Assembly (NCBI GenBank): GCA_037190145.1
Contig: JBBCJU010000013.1
Location: forward strand, 69,674-133,673
Direction of reading: 5' to 3'
DNA: 64,000 bases
Source of the DNA: 55-13 sp037190145
GTDB taxonomy: Bacteria > Armatimonadota > Fimbriimonadia > Fimbriimonadales > Fimbriimonadaceae
Shown piece after piece: positions 7,570 to 16,804 of this stretch; the stretch's first letter is position 1, and the number at the start of each line of letters is the position of its first letter. The notes beneath the pieces are model-generated. The model ran no database searches. It was not told where the DNA came from and saw only the letters and a list, made by a program, of their open reading frames with translations. The position numbers and the translations under genes were made by a program.

Positions 7570-9017
7570 CAAGCTGCGCCTCGCCAACGTTTTTTGTGCT
7601 CGACGCAGCTCTTGTCCGTAGGCAAAACCTTGCAAGGGTTACACAGTTCACCGTCATTAAAGATCTGCTTCGCCATAGCCTGAAAACGAAGATCCTCGGA
7701 CGTAAACATCAACGGCAAAAGGTCTTGCTTCTCCACCCCTACCCCGTGTTCTCCGGTCACGCTACCGCCAAGCTCCACGCAACGGCGTACAATCTCTTCA
7801 CCTGCCTCAACCACGGCTTCCACCTGTTTAGGGTCACGGTCATCAAAGTAGAAGCAGGGATGCAGATTCCCGTCTCCGGCATGGAACAGGTTTGCCACAT
7901 TAACCCCATGCTTGGCCGCAACTTCGTAAACAAAATCAAGCATCTCAGGAAGCTTGGACCGGGGAATCACTCCATCATGAGTCACAATCGAAGGGGCTAG
8001 TCTCCCCATTGCTCCAACTCCCTTCTTTCGAGCATGCCAAAGCTTTTGTCGTTCAGCCTCGTTCTGAGCGATACTCACATCAATAGCGTTGTGAGATTGG
8101 CAAATCGAAGCGACTTTTGCGATTTCCTCAGCCACGATTTCATGCTCACCTCCCGCTGAAGGAGCTTTATCGCATTCCACCAAAAGAAGAGCCATGGTGC
8201 CTTCGGGATACTTCAGCCCAAAGGCGGCTTCTAAAGCAACAAGAATCCCTCGATCCATCATCTCCAGGGCTGCTGGGATTACTCCTGAGGCGATAATCTC
8301 CGCAACCGTTTCCGTGGCGTCTCGAATCGTAGGAAAGGCGATCAGGGCCGTTTGAACAGCGGCGGGAAGAGGAGTTAACTTCACCCACGCCTCCGTCACC
8401 AAGCCGACGGTTCCCTCGGAACCCACAATCAAGGACACAAAGTCAAACCCTGGCGCGCCCGGCACCTTGCCCCCAAGCTCCCAAATCTCGCCTTCAGGAG
8501 AAACCATTGTCACACCCAAAATATGTTGAGCGGTTACCCCGTACTTCAGTGTATGTGGACCACCGGCATTCTCCGCGATGTTCCCGCCCAGGGTGGAAAC
8601 AGACTGCGACGAAGGATCTGGAGCAAAGTGCAAGCCATGTTCCTTTACCGCGTCAGACAGCCGTTTATTCGCAATACCAGCTTGAGCCTTTAAGCAGCGG
8701 TTGGGAAGATCAATCTCTAGGATTTGGTTCATCCGTTTCGTCGAAACAACCACTCCACCTTTGGCTGGCAGCGCACCTCCGCTTAGCCCTGTTCCCGCTC
8801 CTCGACCAGTAAATGGAACTTGGTTGGCAACGCACCACTTCACCACCGCTGCCGTCTCCTCCGTCGATTCCGGTAGCACAATACACATCGGCTTCGACCG
8901 ATCTACCGAGTAAGCATCACAGTCGTAAGCTCGCTGCGCCGCCGGCCCAGATAGCACCTGGCCTGGAGATAGAATCTTCTCCAGTTCCACGACCATGGTA
9001 GATTCGGCGATTGCCAT
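7566..9017 (-). CDS. glcD: Glycolate oxidase subunit GlcD
   Basis: 483 residues. It has an FAD-binding PCMH domain (FTGRGAGTGLSGGA at about 75-88, TLGGNIAENAGG, GSEGTVGLVTEA) and a C-terminal FAD-linked oxidase cap with VANLFHAGDGNLHP and GSVTGEHGVG. It oxidises glycolate (or D-lactate-like 2-hydroxy acids) to glyoxylate. It is first of glcDEF and divergent from mpg with a short shared promoter region. The start at ATG 9017 has no strong ribosome site; ATG 8996 is an alternative. Confidence 0.93.
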   Translation of the reverse strand: MAIAESTMVVELEKILSPGQVLSGPAAQRAYDCDAYSVDRSKPMCIVLPESTEETAAVVKWCVANQVPFTGRGAGTGLSGGALPAKGGVVVSTKRMNQILEIDLPNRCLKAQAGIANKRLSDAVKEHGLHFAPDPSSQSVSTLGGNIAENAGGPHTLKYGVTAQHILGVTMVSPEGEIWELGGKVPGAPGFDFVSLIVGSEGTVGLVTEAWVKLTPLPAAVQTALIAFPTIRDATETVAEIIASGVIPAALEMMDRGILVALEAAFGLKYPEGTMALLLVECDKAPSAGGEHEIVAEEIAKVASICQSHNAIDVSIAQNEAERQKLWHARKKGVGAMGRLAPSIVTHDGVIPRSKLPEMLDFVYEVAAKHGVNVANLFHAGDGNLHPCFYFDDRDPKQVEAVVEAGEEIVRRCVELGGSVTGEHGVGVEKQDLLPLMFTSEDLRFQAMAKQIFNDGELCNPCKVLPTDKSCVEHKKRWRGAAW

Positions 9018-9094
9018 TGGGTCAAGTTTGGCACTCTAGTGCTTGCGGAATGTTGATTGTTACGCGTCCAATCAAAGGAAAGATCGTGCAGAAC

Positions 9095-9715
9095 ATGAAT
9101 CCACCATCCCCGGGATACAACTTACGTTTGCTTGAATACCTTCCCCAAGATGTCGTCTCCGCGGCTCCTGAACTGCTGGGGTGGAGGCTTCGCAGGGGAA
9201 ATCTAGAAGCTCGGATTGTGGAGGTAGAAGCCTACCGAGGCTCAGATGATCCCGCCGCTCATTCCTTTGGAAAATCAAAGATGAAGAACATGGCCATGTT
9301 CGGACCGCCCGGGCATGCCTACGTGTACTTTAACTACGGTTGTCACTGGATGCTAAACCTAGTCGCTCATGCAAAGGGAGATCCTTGTGCGATTTTGATC
9401 CGAGCTGCAGAACCCATTACCGGGTTGAAAACCTTTCGAGAGAGAAGACCAAAAGCCAAGCGAGATGAAGATTTACTATCTGGCCCAGGCAAGCTAGCGG
9501 CTGCCTTTGGCATTACCTCGGCTGATAACGGATTCAATCTTTTCGAACCCCCAGATGTTGACCAAAATCTACAGTTGCTCGCTCCTGACCAGGCTGTTCA
9601 AACCATCCTAACCGGGCCGAGGGTCGGTATCGCCATTGGAAAGGCACATGATCGTCCTTGGAGATTCATTGATGGGGAACGCGCAAGGTGGGCGTCTCGA
9701 CCACGAGTGGGCTAA
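9095..9715 (+). CDS. mpg: DNA-3-methyladenine glycosylase (AAG/MPG family)
   Basis: 206 residues from ATG 9095. The catalytic glutamate lies in RIVEVEAYRG, followed by DDPAAHSFGKSK; AYVYFNYGCHWMLNLV and LLSGPGKLAAAFGI are further family motifs. It removes alkylated purines by base flipping and hydrolysis of the glycosidic bond. Longer starts at 9011 or 9050 exist but add non-conserved residues overlapping glcD. The stop codons of mpg and the convergent gene interlock within CTAA. Confidence 0.92.
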   Translation: MNPPSPGYNLRLLEYLPQDVVSAAPELLGWRLRRGNLEARIVEVEAYRGSDDPAAHSFGKSKMKNMAMFGPPGHAYVYFNYGCHWMLNLVAHAKGDPCAILIRAAEPITGLKTFRERRPKAKRDEDLLSGPGKLAAAFGITSADNGFNLFEPPDVDQNLQLLAPDQAVQTILTGPRVGIAIGKAHDRPWRFIDGERARWASRPRVG

Positions 9716-10362
9716 ATGCGCTCGATGATAAAGTTTTGATCAGAAGGACCGTAAGAGGTGCGGAGCACCATGCCACTTCCTGAAACATACATAGCCAAAC
9801 CGTCCACCGAAATTAAGTGCGCCGATACAGATTTCCCACCAAGCTTTATCTGGCGCGGCCCCTTATAGACTTGCACAACTCGTACCCACTTGAGCGTATC
9901 TAGATCGAGCTCCCAATAGACGTCTTTTTCTCCAACTTTGGGGCGATAGTGGATGAACCACATATTAGACATGCCTTTAACTTTGCCCTTTGGATACGAC
10001 ACGACCTTGCTAATGGATTTACCGTTATCGGTGGAAATCACGTGAGCACCGTCTTTCTTGTAATTCACGCTAGCGATACTGGATTCATCATTGGTTTTTT
10101 GCGAACTGCTTTCTCGAATCGGCGTACCATCCTTCGCCGTGAGAAAACTCATGGATAACTCCATGAGTTCGCCAAAGAAAGTCATTGTGCTATCCATCTC
10201 TAGTAAGACCGACCCGTCTGCGTTCTTCACCTGAGTAATCTTTGCATTCCCAATCTGCTTGCCCTCAAACAGAACTCTATACGTGGCTTGTTCAGCAAAG
10301 GCCGCCACCGACAGCAGGAAGCTTAGGACCAAGGCACCGGTGAGTCTGAGGATGCTCTTCAT
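9712..10362 (-). CDS. Secreted protein of unknown function
   Basis: 216 residues with a clear Sec signal peptide (MKSILRLTGALVLSFLLSVAAFA, cleavage after AFA). The rest is predicted beta-rich (YRVLFEGKQIGNAKIT, LLEMDSTMTFFGE), with the feel of DUF3108/DUF6134-like periplasmic proteins, but I cannot fix the family. No catalytic motif is visible. It is transcribed alone and convergent with mpg. Confidence 0.75.
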   Translation of the reverse strand: MKSILRLTGALVLSFLLSVAAFAEQATYRVLFEGKQIGNAKITQVKNADGSVLLEMDSTMTFFGELMELSMSFLTAKDGTPIRESSSQKTNDESSIASVNYKKDGAHVISTDNGKSISKVVSYPKGKVKGMSNMWFIHYRPKVGEKDVYWELDLDTLKWVRVVQVYKGPRQIKLGGKSVSAHLISVDGLAMYVSGSGMVLRTSYGPSDQNFIIERI

Positions 10363-10564
10363 TTACAATTCACTTTAAACAATTTTCTAACCCGTTGCAT
10401 TTCAAGTCAAAAGGTTCTCAGGAGATTACCCTCCCATCTCATCTTCCTTGCTCCTAACCAATATTTGCTTTTAGGCGGATAAAGGCTAGGCCATAGATAA
10501 TCCTTTAAGCCAGACCCGAGGTACAACGTAGTGGAAAGAGCAATCTTGACCCCTGGTTCATGAT

Positions 10565-10966
10565 ATGGGAAGGCTATTTTTAAGATGGGTTTTGCTGGCG
10601 TTTTCGGTGTTCGCTGCGTCCCTCGTTAGCCAAGCCATCGGCCTCGGGTTTAAAGTCAAGTACCAGGAAGCAAACGATCTTATTCCCCTAATGATTGGGG
10701 TCGCGATTTTGGCTTTTCTGAACGCCACGCTTGGCAAGATTCTCAAAGTTCTCACCCTTCCTCTCAGTTGCTTGACGCTTGGACTTTTCTCACTTGTAGT
10801 CAATGCCGCCGTACTGATGATCGCCGCAAGCCTAAAGGTTGGATTTGAGATCACAGACGAAGGATTTAAGGGCTTTCTAGCCGCGCTTATTGCCAGTGTC
10901 ATCATCGCATTTATAAACGGAGTTCTCGGCGTCTTCCTTCCGGATGACGACAAGGACGATGATTAA
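10565..10966 (+). CDS. Phage-holin-family (PF04020-type) four-helix membrane protein
   Basis: 133 residues with four hydrophobic segments and the pattern NATLGKILKVLTLPLSCLTLG typical of the chromosomal mycobacteriophage-holin-like family. It ends in an acidic tail (DDDKDDD). Despite the name, there is no sign of a prophage here. These proteins are common housekeeping membrane proteins of unknown role. The stop overlaps the start region of yvcK, so the two are probably cotranscribed. Confidence 0.85.
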   Translation: MGRLFLRWVLLAFSVFAASLVSQAIGLGFKVKYQEANDLIPLMIGVAILAFLNATLGKILKVLTLPLSCLTLGLFSLVVNAAVLMIAASLKVGFEITDEGFKGFLAALIASVIIAFINGVLGVFLPDDDKDDD

Positions 10967-12266
10967 TCGCTACAAAGTAAGGCGGTTTTTCTCACCCGCC
11001 ACCGGTCTTTGGAAGCCTGGTCTAGTCGCTATCTTCGGCCTGGTCATGCTTCTGTCCGGGATCGCCCTTAGCCTCCGAACTGGACTCATCAATGGTCTAA
11101 ACCTGTTTGGTAGATGGGCGGGCGGCGTTCTAACAAATCTTGTTGGGAATGACCAAGATGTAAGCGCTCACATCATGGGTCTGGGCTTCATTCTGCTTGG
11201 GCTCACACTGGTCTATACCGGTAGCCGAGCCGTGATTCGACGAATCATTGAAACCATGAATCCTGGCCGTAGCCGGGGACTCGCCAATGATTACATCCGC
11301 CGTCAACGCCTAGCTCAAGGTCCTCACATCGTTGCCTTAGGGGGCGGTACGGGCTTAAGCACTCTACTACGGGGTCTGAAGCAACATTCCTCAAACATCA
11401 CCGCCATTGTCACGGTAACCGATGATGGTGGTTCCAGCGGACAATTGATTCGAGAGAAAGGAATGATCCCTCCGGGTGATATCCGCAACTGTTTAGTCGC
11501 TTTGGCAGATGCGGAAAAGGCGATGACAGACCTCTTCCAACACCGTTTCAAAGAGGATAGCGGCAACCTCAGCGGTCACTCCATGGGCAATTTGCTCATT
11601 GCAGCGTTGGTTGATCAGACGCGGGGCGACTTTGAGAAAGCCGTTGAATCAGCGAGCGCCGTTTTGGCAATCCGCGGGCAGGTTATTCCCTCTACTCTCG
11701 CTCATGTTCGATTGCGCGCTGTCGTTGAGGGTGGAGTTGAGATTAGCGGTGAAACCGCGATTGTTGAAGCAGGAAAGAGAATTCGCAAGATCTTCTTGGA
11801 CCCCGCCAGTGTTGAGCCTCACCCAAGCGCTTTGGAGGCTATCGCGAGCGCGGACATCATTGTAGTTGGGCCTGGGAGCGTTTTCACCAGTGTTATCCCC
11901 AACCTCCTTGTACCGGGAGTTGCTGAAGCCTTACGCGCCTCTGATGCCCCTAAGGTTTATATTTGCAACGTCATGACCCAACCTGGGGAGAGCGATAGCT
12001 TTACCGCCAGTGAGCACCTGATGGCCATCCTGAACAACGTAGAAACCCGCATTTTCGACTACGTTTTCATCAACTCTGCGGCACCCAGCGAAGCTTCGCT
12101 GGAGTCTTATCGGGAAGCTGGGCAACACTGGGTAGAACCCGATCCAGACCGAATTCGCAGTATGGGCTACAAAGTTATTACTGGAAACTTCATGAGTGAT
12201 TCAGATGTGGTGCGGCATGATCCTATGCGTCTTGCCGAGCGAATCCTTAAACTGGTTGGGAAGTAG
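10944..12266 (+). CDS. yvcK: YvcK/CofD-like gluconeogenesis and morphogenesis factor with N-terminal membrane anchor
   Basis: 440 residues. Two hydrophobic segments lie in the first 100 residues, then the YvcK core: VALGGGTGLSTLLRGLK (phosphate loop), TVTDDGGSSGQL, PPGDIRNCLVALA and SGHSMGNLLIAAL. The family binds UDP-sugars and links central carbon metabolism with cell-wall growth. The start is uncertain: ATG 10944 overlaps the previous gene by 23 bp, and ATG 10959 by 8 bp. Neither has a good ribosome site, so translational coupling to the upstream gene is likely. Confidence 0.9.
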   Translation: MTTRTMINRYKVRRFFSPATGLWKPGLVAIFGLVMLLSGIALSLRTGLINGLNLFGRWAGGVLTNLVGNDQDVSAHIMGLGFILLGLTLVYTGSRAVIRRIIETMNPGRSRGLANDYIRRQRLAQGPHIVALGGGTGLSTLLRGLKQHSSNITAIVTVTDDGGSSGQLIREKGMIPPGDIRNCLVALADAEKAMTDLFQHRFKEDSGNLSGHSMGNLLIAALVDQTRGDFEKAVESASAVLAIRGQVIPSTLAHVRLRAVVEGGVEISGETAIVEAGKRIRKIFLDPASVEPHPSALEAIASADIIVVGPGSVFTSVIPNLLVPGVAEALRASDAPKVYICNVMTQPGESDSFTASEHLMAILNNVETRIFDYVFINSAAPSEASLESYREAGQHWVEPDPDRIRSMGYKVITGNFMSDSDVVRHDPMRLAERILKLVGK

Positions 12267-12295
12267 ATTCTGGTACGGTCAGATTTCGAGTAGAT

Positions 12296-12841
12296 ATGAA
12301 CGGGCGATTAGTCATTTTAAGTGGGCCAAGCGGAGTTGGCAAAGACACCGTCATTAACGAATGGCGCAAACGCAATTCGCACGTCGAACGAGTAGTGGCT
12401 TACACCACCCGCGCACCTCGAACCGGAGAAGTAGCCGGAGTTGATTACCACTTTGTGCCGGTCGAAGCCTTTCATCAAATGGCTGAAGCCGGAGAGTTCC
12501 TGGAATACAAGGAAGTGCACGGCAATTTCTACGCAACGCCTTTACTAGACATGGATCGAATGCTTCAGGACGGCAAAATCGCAATCCTCAAGATTGATGT
12601 CCAAGGTGCTTTATCTGCGATGGACTTACGACCGGATGCCATTTCCGTATTTCTTCTTCCTCCTTCCCGAGAGGAACTAGAGCGACGAATCCGAGGTCGA
12701 GGCACCGACGATGCTGCGACTATCGAAAAAAGACTTCGAAATGCAACGGAAGAGATCGAACTCGCAGACCGCTACCACCACCAAGTCACAAACGACGATC
12801 TAGAACGAGTCATCCGTGAGTTGGAGGAGATCATTGCCTAG
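12296..12841 (+). CDS. gmk: Guanylate kinase
   Basis: 181 residues. The P-loop LSGPSGVGKDT is at residues 8-18, and YTTRAPRTGEVAGVDYHFV is the GMP-binding segment, followed by EYKEVHGNFYATP and LKIDVQGA. It converts GMP to GDP. It lies 29 bp after yvcK and overlaps coaBC, forming a yvcK-gmk-coaBC run. Confidence 0.95.
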   Translation: MNGRLVILSGPSGVGKDTVINEWRKRNSHVERVVAYTTRAPRTGEVAGVDYHFVPVEAFHQMAEAGEFLEYKEVHGNFYATPLLDMDRMLQDGKIAILKIDVQGALSAMDLRPDAISVFLLPPSREELERRIRGRGTDDAATIEKRLRNATEEIELADRYHHQVTNDDLERVIRELEEIIA

Positions 12842-14009
12842 GGTTGTCCTCGGGGTATCAGGCTCTATAGCGGCTTACCGCGCCGCCGATCTTGCCAGAG
12901 ACCTGATGCGCGCAGGGTTTGCCGTTCGAGTCTGCTTAACCGACGCCGCTCAAAGATTTGTAACCCCGATTCTGTTCGAAACCTTAACGGGTGGCCCGTG
13001 CCTTATCGATACATTCGATGAACCTGAACGGGGTAGGATGGCGCACCTAGATTGGGCTCGGCAAGCCGACCTGATGGTCTTAGCTCCCGCCAGCGCCAAT
13101 ACCATCAACCGGATTGCGAACGGCATTGGCGACGACATGTTGACCACGATGGCTTTGGCTTATGAAGGCCCCATGGTCATTGCCCCTGCCATGAACCCGG
13201 CAATGTACTTGCACCCCGAAACGCAAGCTTCACTCCGCAAACTATCTTCTCGTGCGGCCGCCATTATCGAGCCCATTGAAGGCGATGTAGTCGCAGGCGA
13301 ACATGGCAAAGGAAAGCTCGCCCCTAACGAAGCGATCGTTTCTGTTTGTATCGGAATGTCGACAAAGTCAGACACCCTATGGCGTCGAAAAGTGTTAATC
13401 ACATCTGGTCCCACCCAGGAACCGATTGACGATGTGAGATACATCACAAACCGTTCCAGCGGAAAGATGGGAGCGGCATTAGCGCAAGCCGCCCTATTGA
13501 TGGGAGCAGACGTCACGGTCATCGCCGGTCCTTCAGATGTACCTTATCCTCGAAACGCAGTGAAGATTCCTGTTCGCACCGCAGAGCAGATGTTGAATGC
13601 AGCGCGCAAGGAAGTTGAAGACTCGCACTTAGTTATCGGTGCCGCTGCAGTTGCTGATTACCGAGTAGAGACTCCAACCGCGGGGAAGATCCGACGATCC
13701 AGCAAGAAAATGAACCTGGAGTTGATACCTAACCCAGACATTATTGCCGAGCTTGCGAAATCAGGAAAGCGAACGATCGGTTTTGCTGCTGAACCTAGCC
13801 TCGATTTAGAAATAGCGGAAGCCAAATTGAAGCGCAAAGGACTCTATGCCATCGCCCACAATGATGTTTCTAACCCTAAAATCGGATTTGAATCTGAACT
13901 CAACCAAGTGACACTTCTTACTAAAGACGGTGAAAGACTTGAAAGCCCGTTGGACAGCAAACTCCAAGTGGCGATGTGGATTCTAGATAAGGTTGCGAAG
14001 AACCTATAA
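12834..14009 (+). CDS. coaBC: Bifunctional phosphopantothenoylcysteine decarboxylase / phosphopantothenate-cysteine ligase
   Basis: 391 residues. The CoaC flavodoxin-like half (VVLGVSGSIAAYRAADLARD) has the substrate motif APAMNPAMY, and the CoaB half starts near TSGPTQEPIDDVRYITNRSS. Together they perform two steps of coenzyme A synthesis. The start is taken as TTG 12834, because GGAGGAGA lies 3-4 nt upstream and the flavin fold begins immediately; a GTG at 12816 lacks such a site. It overlaps the end of gmk by 8 bp and converges on the comEA-like gene with a 6-bp overlap. Confidence 0.92.
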   Translation: MPRVVLGVSGSIAAYRAADLARDLMRAGFAVRVCLTDAAQRFVTPILFETLTGGPCLIDTFDEPERGRMAHLDWARQADLMVLAPASANTINRIANGIGDDMLTTMALAYEGPMVIAPAMNPAMYLHPETQASLRKLSSRAAAIIEPIEGDVVAGEHGKGKLAPNEAIVSVCIGMSTKSDTLWRRKVLITSGPTQEPIDDVRYITNRSSGKMGAALAQAALLMGADVTVIAGPSDVPYPRNAVKIPVRTAEQMLNAARKEVEDSHLVIGAAAVADYRVETPTAGKIRRSSKKMNLELIPNPDIIAELAKSGKRTIGFAAEPSLDLEIAEAKLKRKGLYAIAHNDVSNPKIGFESELNQVTLLTKDGERLESPLDSKLQVAMWILDKVAKNL

Positions 14010-14762
14010 ACGAACATAGGGACGAATCGCTTCCATTTTCTTGGGGCCAATCCCTTTCACCGCCATCAACTCATCGATGGATGTAAAGCCTCCGCTCTCA
14101 CGTCGGTATTGAAGAATTTTTTGGGCGGTTGAAGGGCCAACTCCGGGCAACTTCTCTAAATCGGCTTGAGAACCTGTATTCAATGAAATGGAACCTTGAG
14201 CGGGGATTGCTTTGGTTTTGCTGGTAGATCGGGACGGAGATTTTTCAGGTTCCACAACCGTGTTCCCTGGCGAGAGAGCCGCACCTCCCCGATACTCTTC
14301 AGGAACCTGAACTCGGAAAGGCTCAATCGTTCCGCTTAACCCCTTTGGCCTTCGACTAGAAGCTGCCACTTTAGGCTGGGTTACAGTCTGCTCTGACTTG
14401 ATCTTAGCCGGGATATGAATGCTAGCTCCGTCCTGAATTCGGGCGGCCAGGTTCCATTGACTCAAATCGGCATGCGGTTTAGCTCCCCCTGCTTCCCGAA
14501 TAGCGTCATGTACTCGTGCATCCGGTTGCAGTCGGTATACACCGGGTTTTCGCACCGCCCCACTGACCTGAACAATCGGCAAAGCCTGTGCAGGCTCTTT
14601 AGGAGGATTGGCCTTTGTCTCCTTCAGAGGCTCTAGTTTTTCAAAAGTAATATCAGAATCTGGCTTGGATTTCCAATGCCCAACAAAAAGGAAGGTGGCG
14701 ACAATCGCGACACCCCACCCAGTAATCTTGAGAGCCTCCTTCTTAGGGAGTTGAGAGAGCAT
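14004..14762 (-). CDS. comEA: ComEA-like DNA-binding competence protein
   Basis: 252 residues. One N-terminal membrane anchor (TGWGVAIVATFLFVGHW) precedes an SLBB-type domain (IVQVSGAVRKPGVYRL). A Ser/Lys/Pro-rich linker and a C-terminal helix-hairpin-helix domain follow (LNTGSQADLEKLPGVGPSTA, then AVKGIGPKKMEAIRPYV). This order is that of ComEA, which binds incoming double-stranded DNA during natural transformation. No comEC is in the window. With prepilins nearby, DNA uptake is plausible but not shown. Confidence 0.87.
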   Translation of the reverse strand: MLSQLPKKEALKITGWGVAIVATFLFVGHWKSKPDSDITFEKLEPLKETKANPPKEPAQALPIVQVSGAVRKPGVYRLQPDARVHDAIREAGGAKPHADLSQWNLAARIQDGASIHIPAKIKSEQTVTQPKVAASSRRPKGLSGTIEPFRVQVPEEYRGGAALSPGNTVVEPEKSPSRSTSKTKAIPAQGSISLNTGSQADLEKLPGVGPSTAQKILQYRRESGGFTSIDELMAVKGIGPKKMEAIRPYVRL

Positions 14763-14806
14763 TAAGTGCTCAATTCTATGTTACTTAGATGAGTTCCTTC
14801 TGAGAT

Positions 14807-15730
14807 TTATAAACCTGGTAATCCTAACTCCAAAAGGGCATGTCGCCAACCTCGGACGCTGACTCTGCACCCTCCTGTTCTGAGCGCAAAAAGGAATCTT
14901 TCCAAGATAAGGGAACCCAGATGAATCGTCTTTTCCCTCCCGGGCTCTAGTCCGGGTACTGAAGCTCTTTCCTCATCACTCATGGGAGCTAACCATCCAA
15001 ATGCCTTGCTGACTTCCTCATAGTCCAACCAGGCTCCGTGAACACGATCTGGTTCCCAATGAGTCATCTTCTCACGAATGGAGATTAGGTTCGTTCCACT
15101 TGCTCCTAAAACAACCGCCGCGCCGCTTTCGTGAGGTCGATAGCAAAGACCGATCAAATCATCAATCGCTGCAATTCCCTCAAACATCTCTTTAGGAGTG
15201 ATTCGCTCTGAAGGAAAGTGAGTGCTTCTCAGGCCAAGAGTGCCCACGGGGTAACTGCGCCGAAAACGGACAACCCATTGCCCCTCCACCTGATCTGCGG
15301 TCACAAGTTCGGTGCTGTGTCCGCCCGGGTCAATGATCGAAATCCGACGTTCTTTAGCAAACATTGGATCCGTTGCGACCGACAGAAAGCCTAGTTCGGC
15401 TTCATTTTCGCCGGAGAGAACGGTAACCGGCGTACCCTGCATCTCTGCCCGCTTTTGAAAATCGGACGTGTTAGAAGCGATTCTAGCCGCCATTGTGGCG
15501 GCAGCCTGAATACTCTCGACTCCCAATTCCTGTGCTGTAGCAAAGAATTGGGCCAAGGCTTTCAAAGTGGCATCCATTCCAGGCTCACCTAAGAGCCCAG
15601 TCGCCTTTGTGCCGTCTCCTAGGGCGGTCACAGCGGTGTCTTCGTAAATCTGTTGCCAGGACTCTCCAGCCCTTTCCGCCACTACCAAAAGAACAGAGTT
15701 CGAGCCAACATCAATGACCGCTTTTCGCAC
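14807..15730 (-). CDS. ppx: Ppx/GppA-family phosphatase
   Basis: 307 residues, about the length of the short single-domain Ppx/GppA proteins. KAVIDVGSNSVLLVVA is the first actin-like phosphate motif, and IIDPGGHSTELVTA matches the second (DxGGxS). It likely hydrolyses polyphosphate or pppGpp. It starts 9 bp after the rtcA-like gene stop and is probably last in an efp-membrane protein-rtcA-ppx run. Confidence 0.85.
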   Translation of the reverse strand: MRKAVIDVGSNSVLLVVAERAGESWQQIYEDTAVTALGDGTKATGLLGEPGMDATLKALAQFFATAQELGVESIQAAATMAARIASNTSDFQKRAEMQGTPVTVLSGENEAELGFLSVATDPMFAKERRISIIDPGGHSTELVTADQVEGQWVVRFRRSYPVGTLGLRSTHFPSERITPKEMFEGIAAIDDLIGLCYRPHESGAAVVLGASGTNLISIREKMTHWEPDRVHGAWLDYEEVSKAFGWLAPMSDEERASVPGLEPGREKTIHLGSLILERFLFALRTGGCRVSVRGWRHALLELGLPGL

Positions 15731-15739
15731 CCCGATAGA

Positions 15740-16801
15740 CTACCTGCGGACGCTGACTTCCCCAGGTTCGCCCTCGCTCCCCTTCACCGTTATATGAATC
15801 GGCAAGAACTGCTTGATAACCCAAACAATGGTTAAGAAACGTTTTGTAAGGCGGGAAACGGTGAAGACTGTTTCCCCGTCCGCAAAGATAGCCGTGGGGA
15901 GGATCTGATCGGCGAGGTAAGCGTCTACAGATGCATTTGACCGAACCCACTCGTAGGTATCTTCGAAGGCAGATTGAGCTACCGCCTCAATACGGATTCC
16001 TTTTGCGCCCATGGCAGTCGCTCCTCCCATGCCATTTTCGTATTCCACCCAAGTCGTAATACAAACACCCGGTTTACGAGAATCCACACCGATGATTTCA
16101 ACCTCAAATGGAATCTTTGCGTTGATGCCGAGGTTAGTCAGGTGCGCTAAGCCCCGATGAGCGATCGTCATTGGTAGTTCAGAAATCGCAATGGTCGCTC
16201 GAGCATTGACGAGTTCACCCCGCTTGCTCCAGTGGATAGCTTGCAGATGAGAGGGTTCCACTTCAAGCCGCACCTCCCCTCCTCCCTCACGCCCAAAGCC
16301 AGCAGATATCTGCTCTGGGAATACATAGAGACCAAGCTTCTTTTGAGCTCCTAGCGTAACGTTGGCAAAGTAGTCATAACAAAGCGAATGAGAACCATAG
16401 GTTTCGCCGCCCAGGCTCACCTGAGAGTAGGCTCCTGATCTGGCAAGGACTGGCAACAACGCATTGAGCAGCACATTGGCATTTGGAACTCGATTCGCCA
16501 GAAGCCTTTCATCTAAGTCTAGAGCCGACTTTAAAGGTGCACAACGCCGAGAGGGCAGAAAGCTGAGGGTTGGGGAACCTCGTTCGGCTCCGGTGGTCTC
16601 TGCCGCACAAGATACAGCCAGAGCTTTAACAAGAGTCAAATCCTCGACGTCAACCCCAGGGTGATTAGTGCCCGCCCGCACGTTTTGGATTCGAACGGCT
16701 TGCTGAGTCAAAGCCGCCATCGCTAAGGCTGTTCTAACAAGTGCCCCTCCCCCTTCGCCATGACTACCGTCAATCTGGATAAGGGCGTTGGAAGTGGACA
16801 T
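15740..16801 (-). CDS. rtcA: RNA 3'-terminal phosphate cyclase family protein, probable loss of nucleophilic His
   Basis: 353 residues. Conserved opening IDGSHGEGGGALVRTALA, RAGTNHPG, GGGEVRLEV and YLADQILPTAIF place it in the RtcA/Rcl1 superfamily. In active RtcA enzymes the AMP-accepting histidine lies in an SCHLLTNI-type motif shortly before the FLPVRF ending. The corresponding stretch here is LTKRFLTIVW before FLPIHITV, putting Arg321 where His is expected (codon CGT). Either the alignment by eye is off or this copy is not a canonical adenylate-forming cyclase. No rtcB or rtcR is present. It lies 3 bp after the upstream membrane protein gene. Confidence 0.85.
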   Translation of the reverse strand: MSTSNALIQIDGSHGEGGGALVRTALAMAALTQQAVRIQNVRAGTNHPGVDVEDLTLVKALAVSCAAETTGAERGSPTLSFLPSRRCAPLKSALDLDERLLANRVPNANVLLNALLPVLARSGAYSQVSLGGETYGSHSLCYDYFANVTLGAQKKLGLYVFPEQISAGFGREGGGEVRLEVEPSHLQAIHWSKRGELVNARATIAISELPMTIAHRGLAHLTNLGINAKIPFEVEIIGVDSRKPGVCITTWVEYENGMGGATAMGAKGIRIEAVAQSAFEDTYEWVRSNASVDAYLADQILPTAIFADGETVFTVSRLTKRFLTIVWVIKQFLPIHITVKGSEGEPGEVSVRR

Positions 16802-16804
16802 TGG

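Noticed and set aside
10565..10966. Prophage holin
   Set aside because: The family name is phage-holin but there are no lysis, capsid or integrase genes nearby and the gene is operonic with yvcK.
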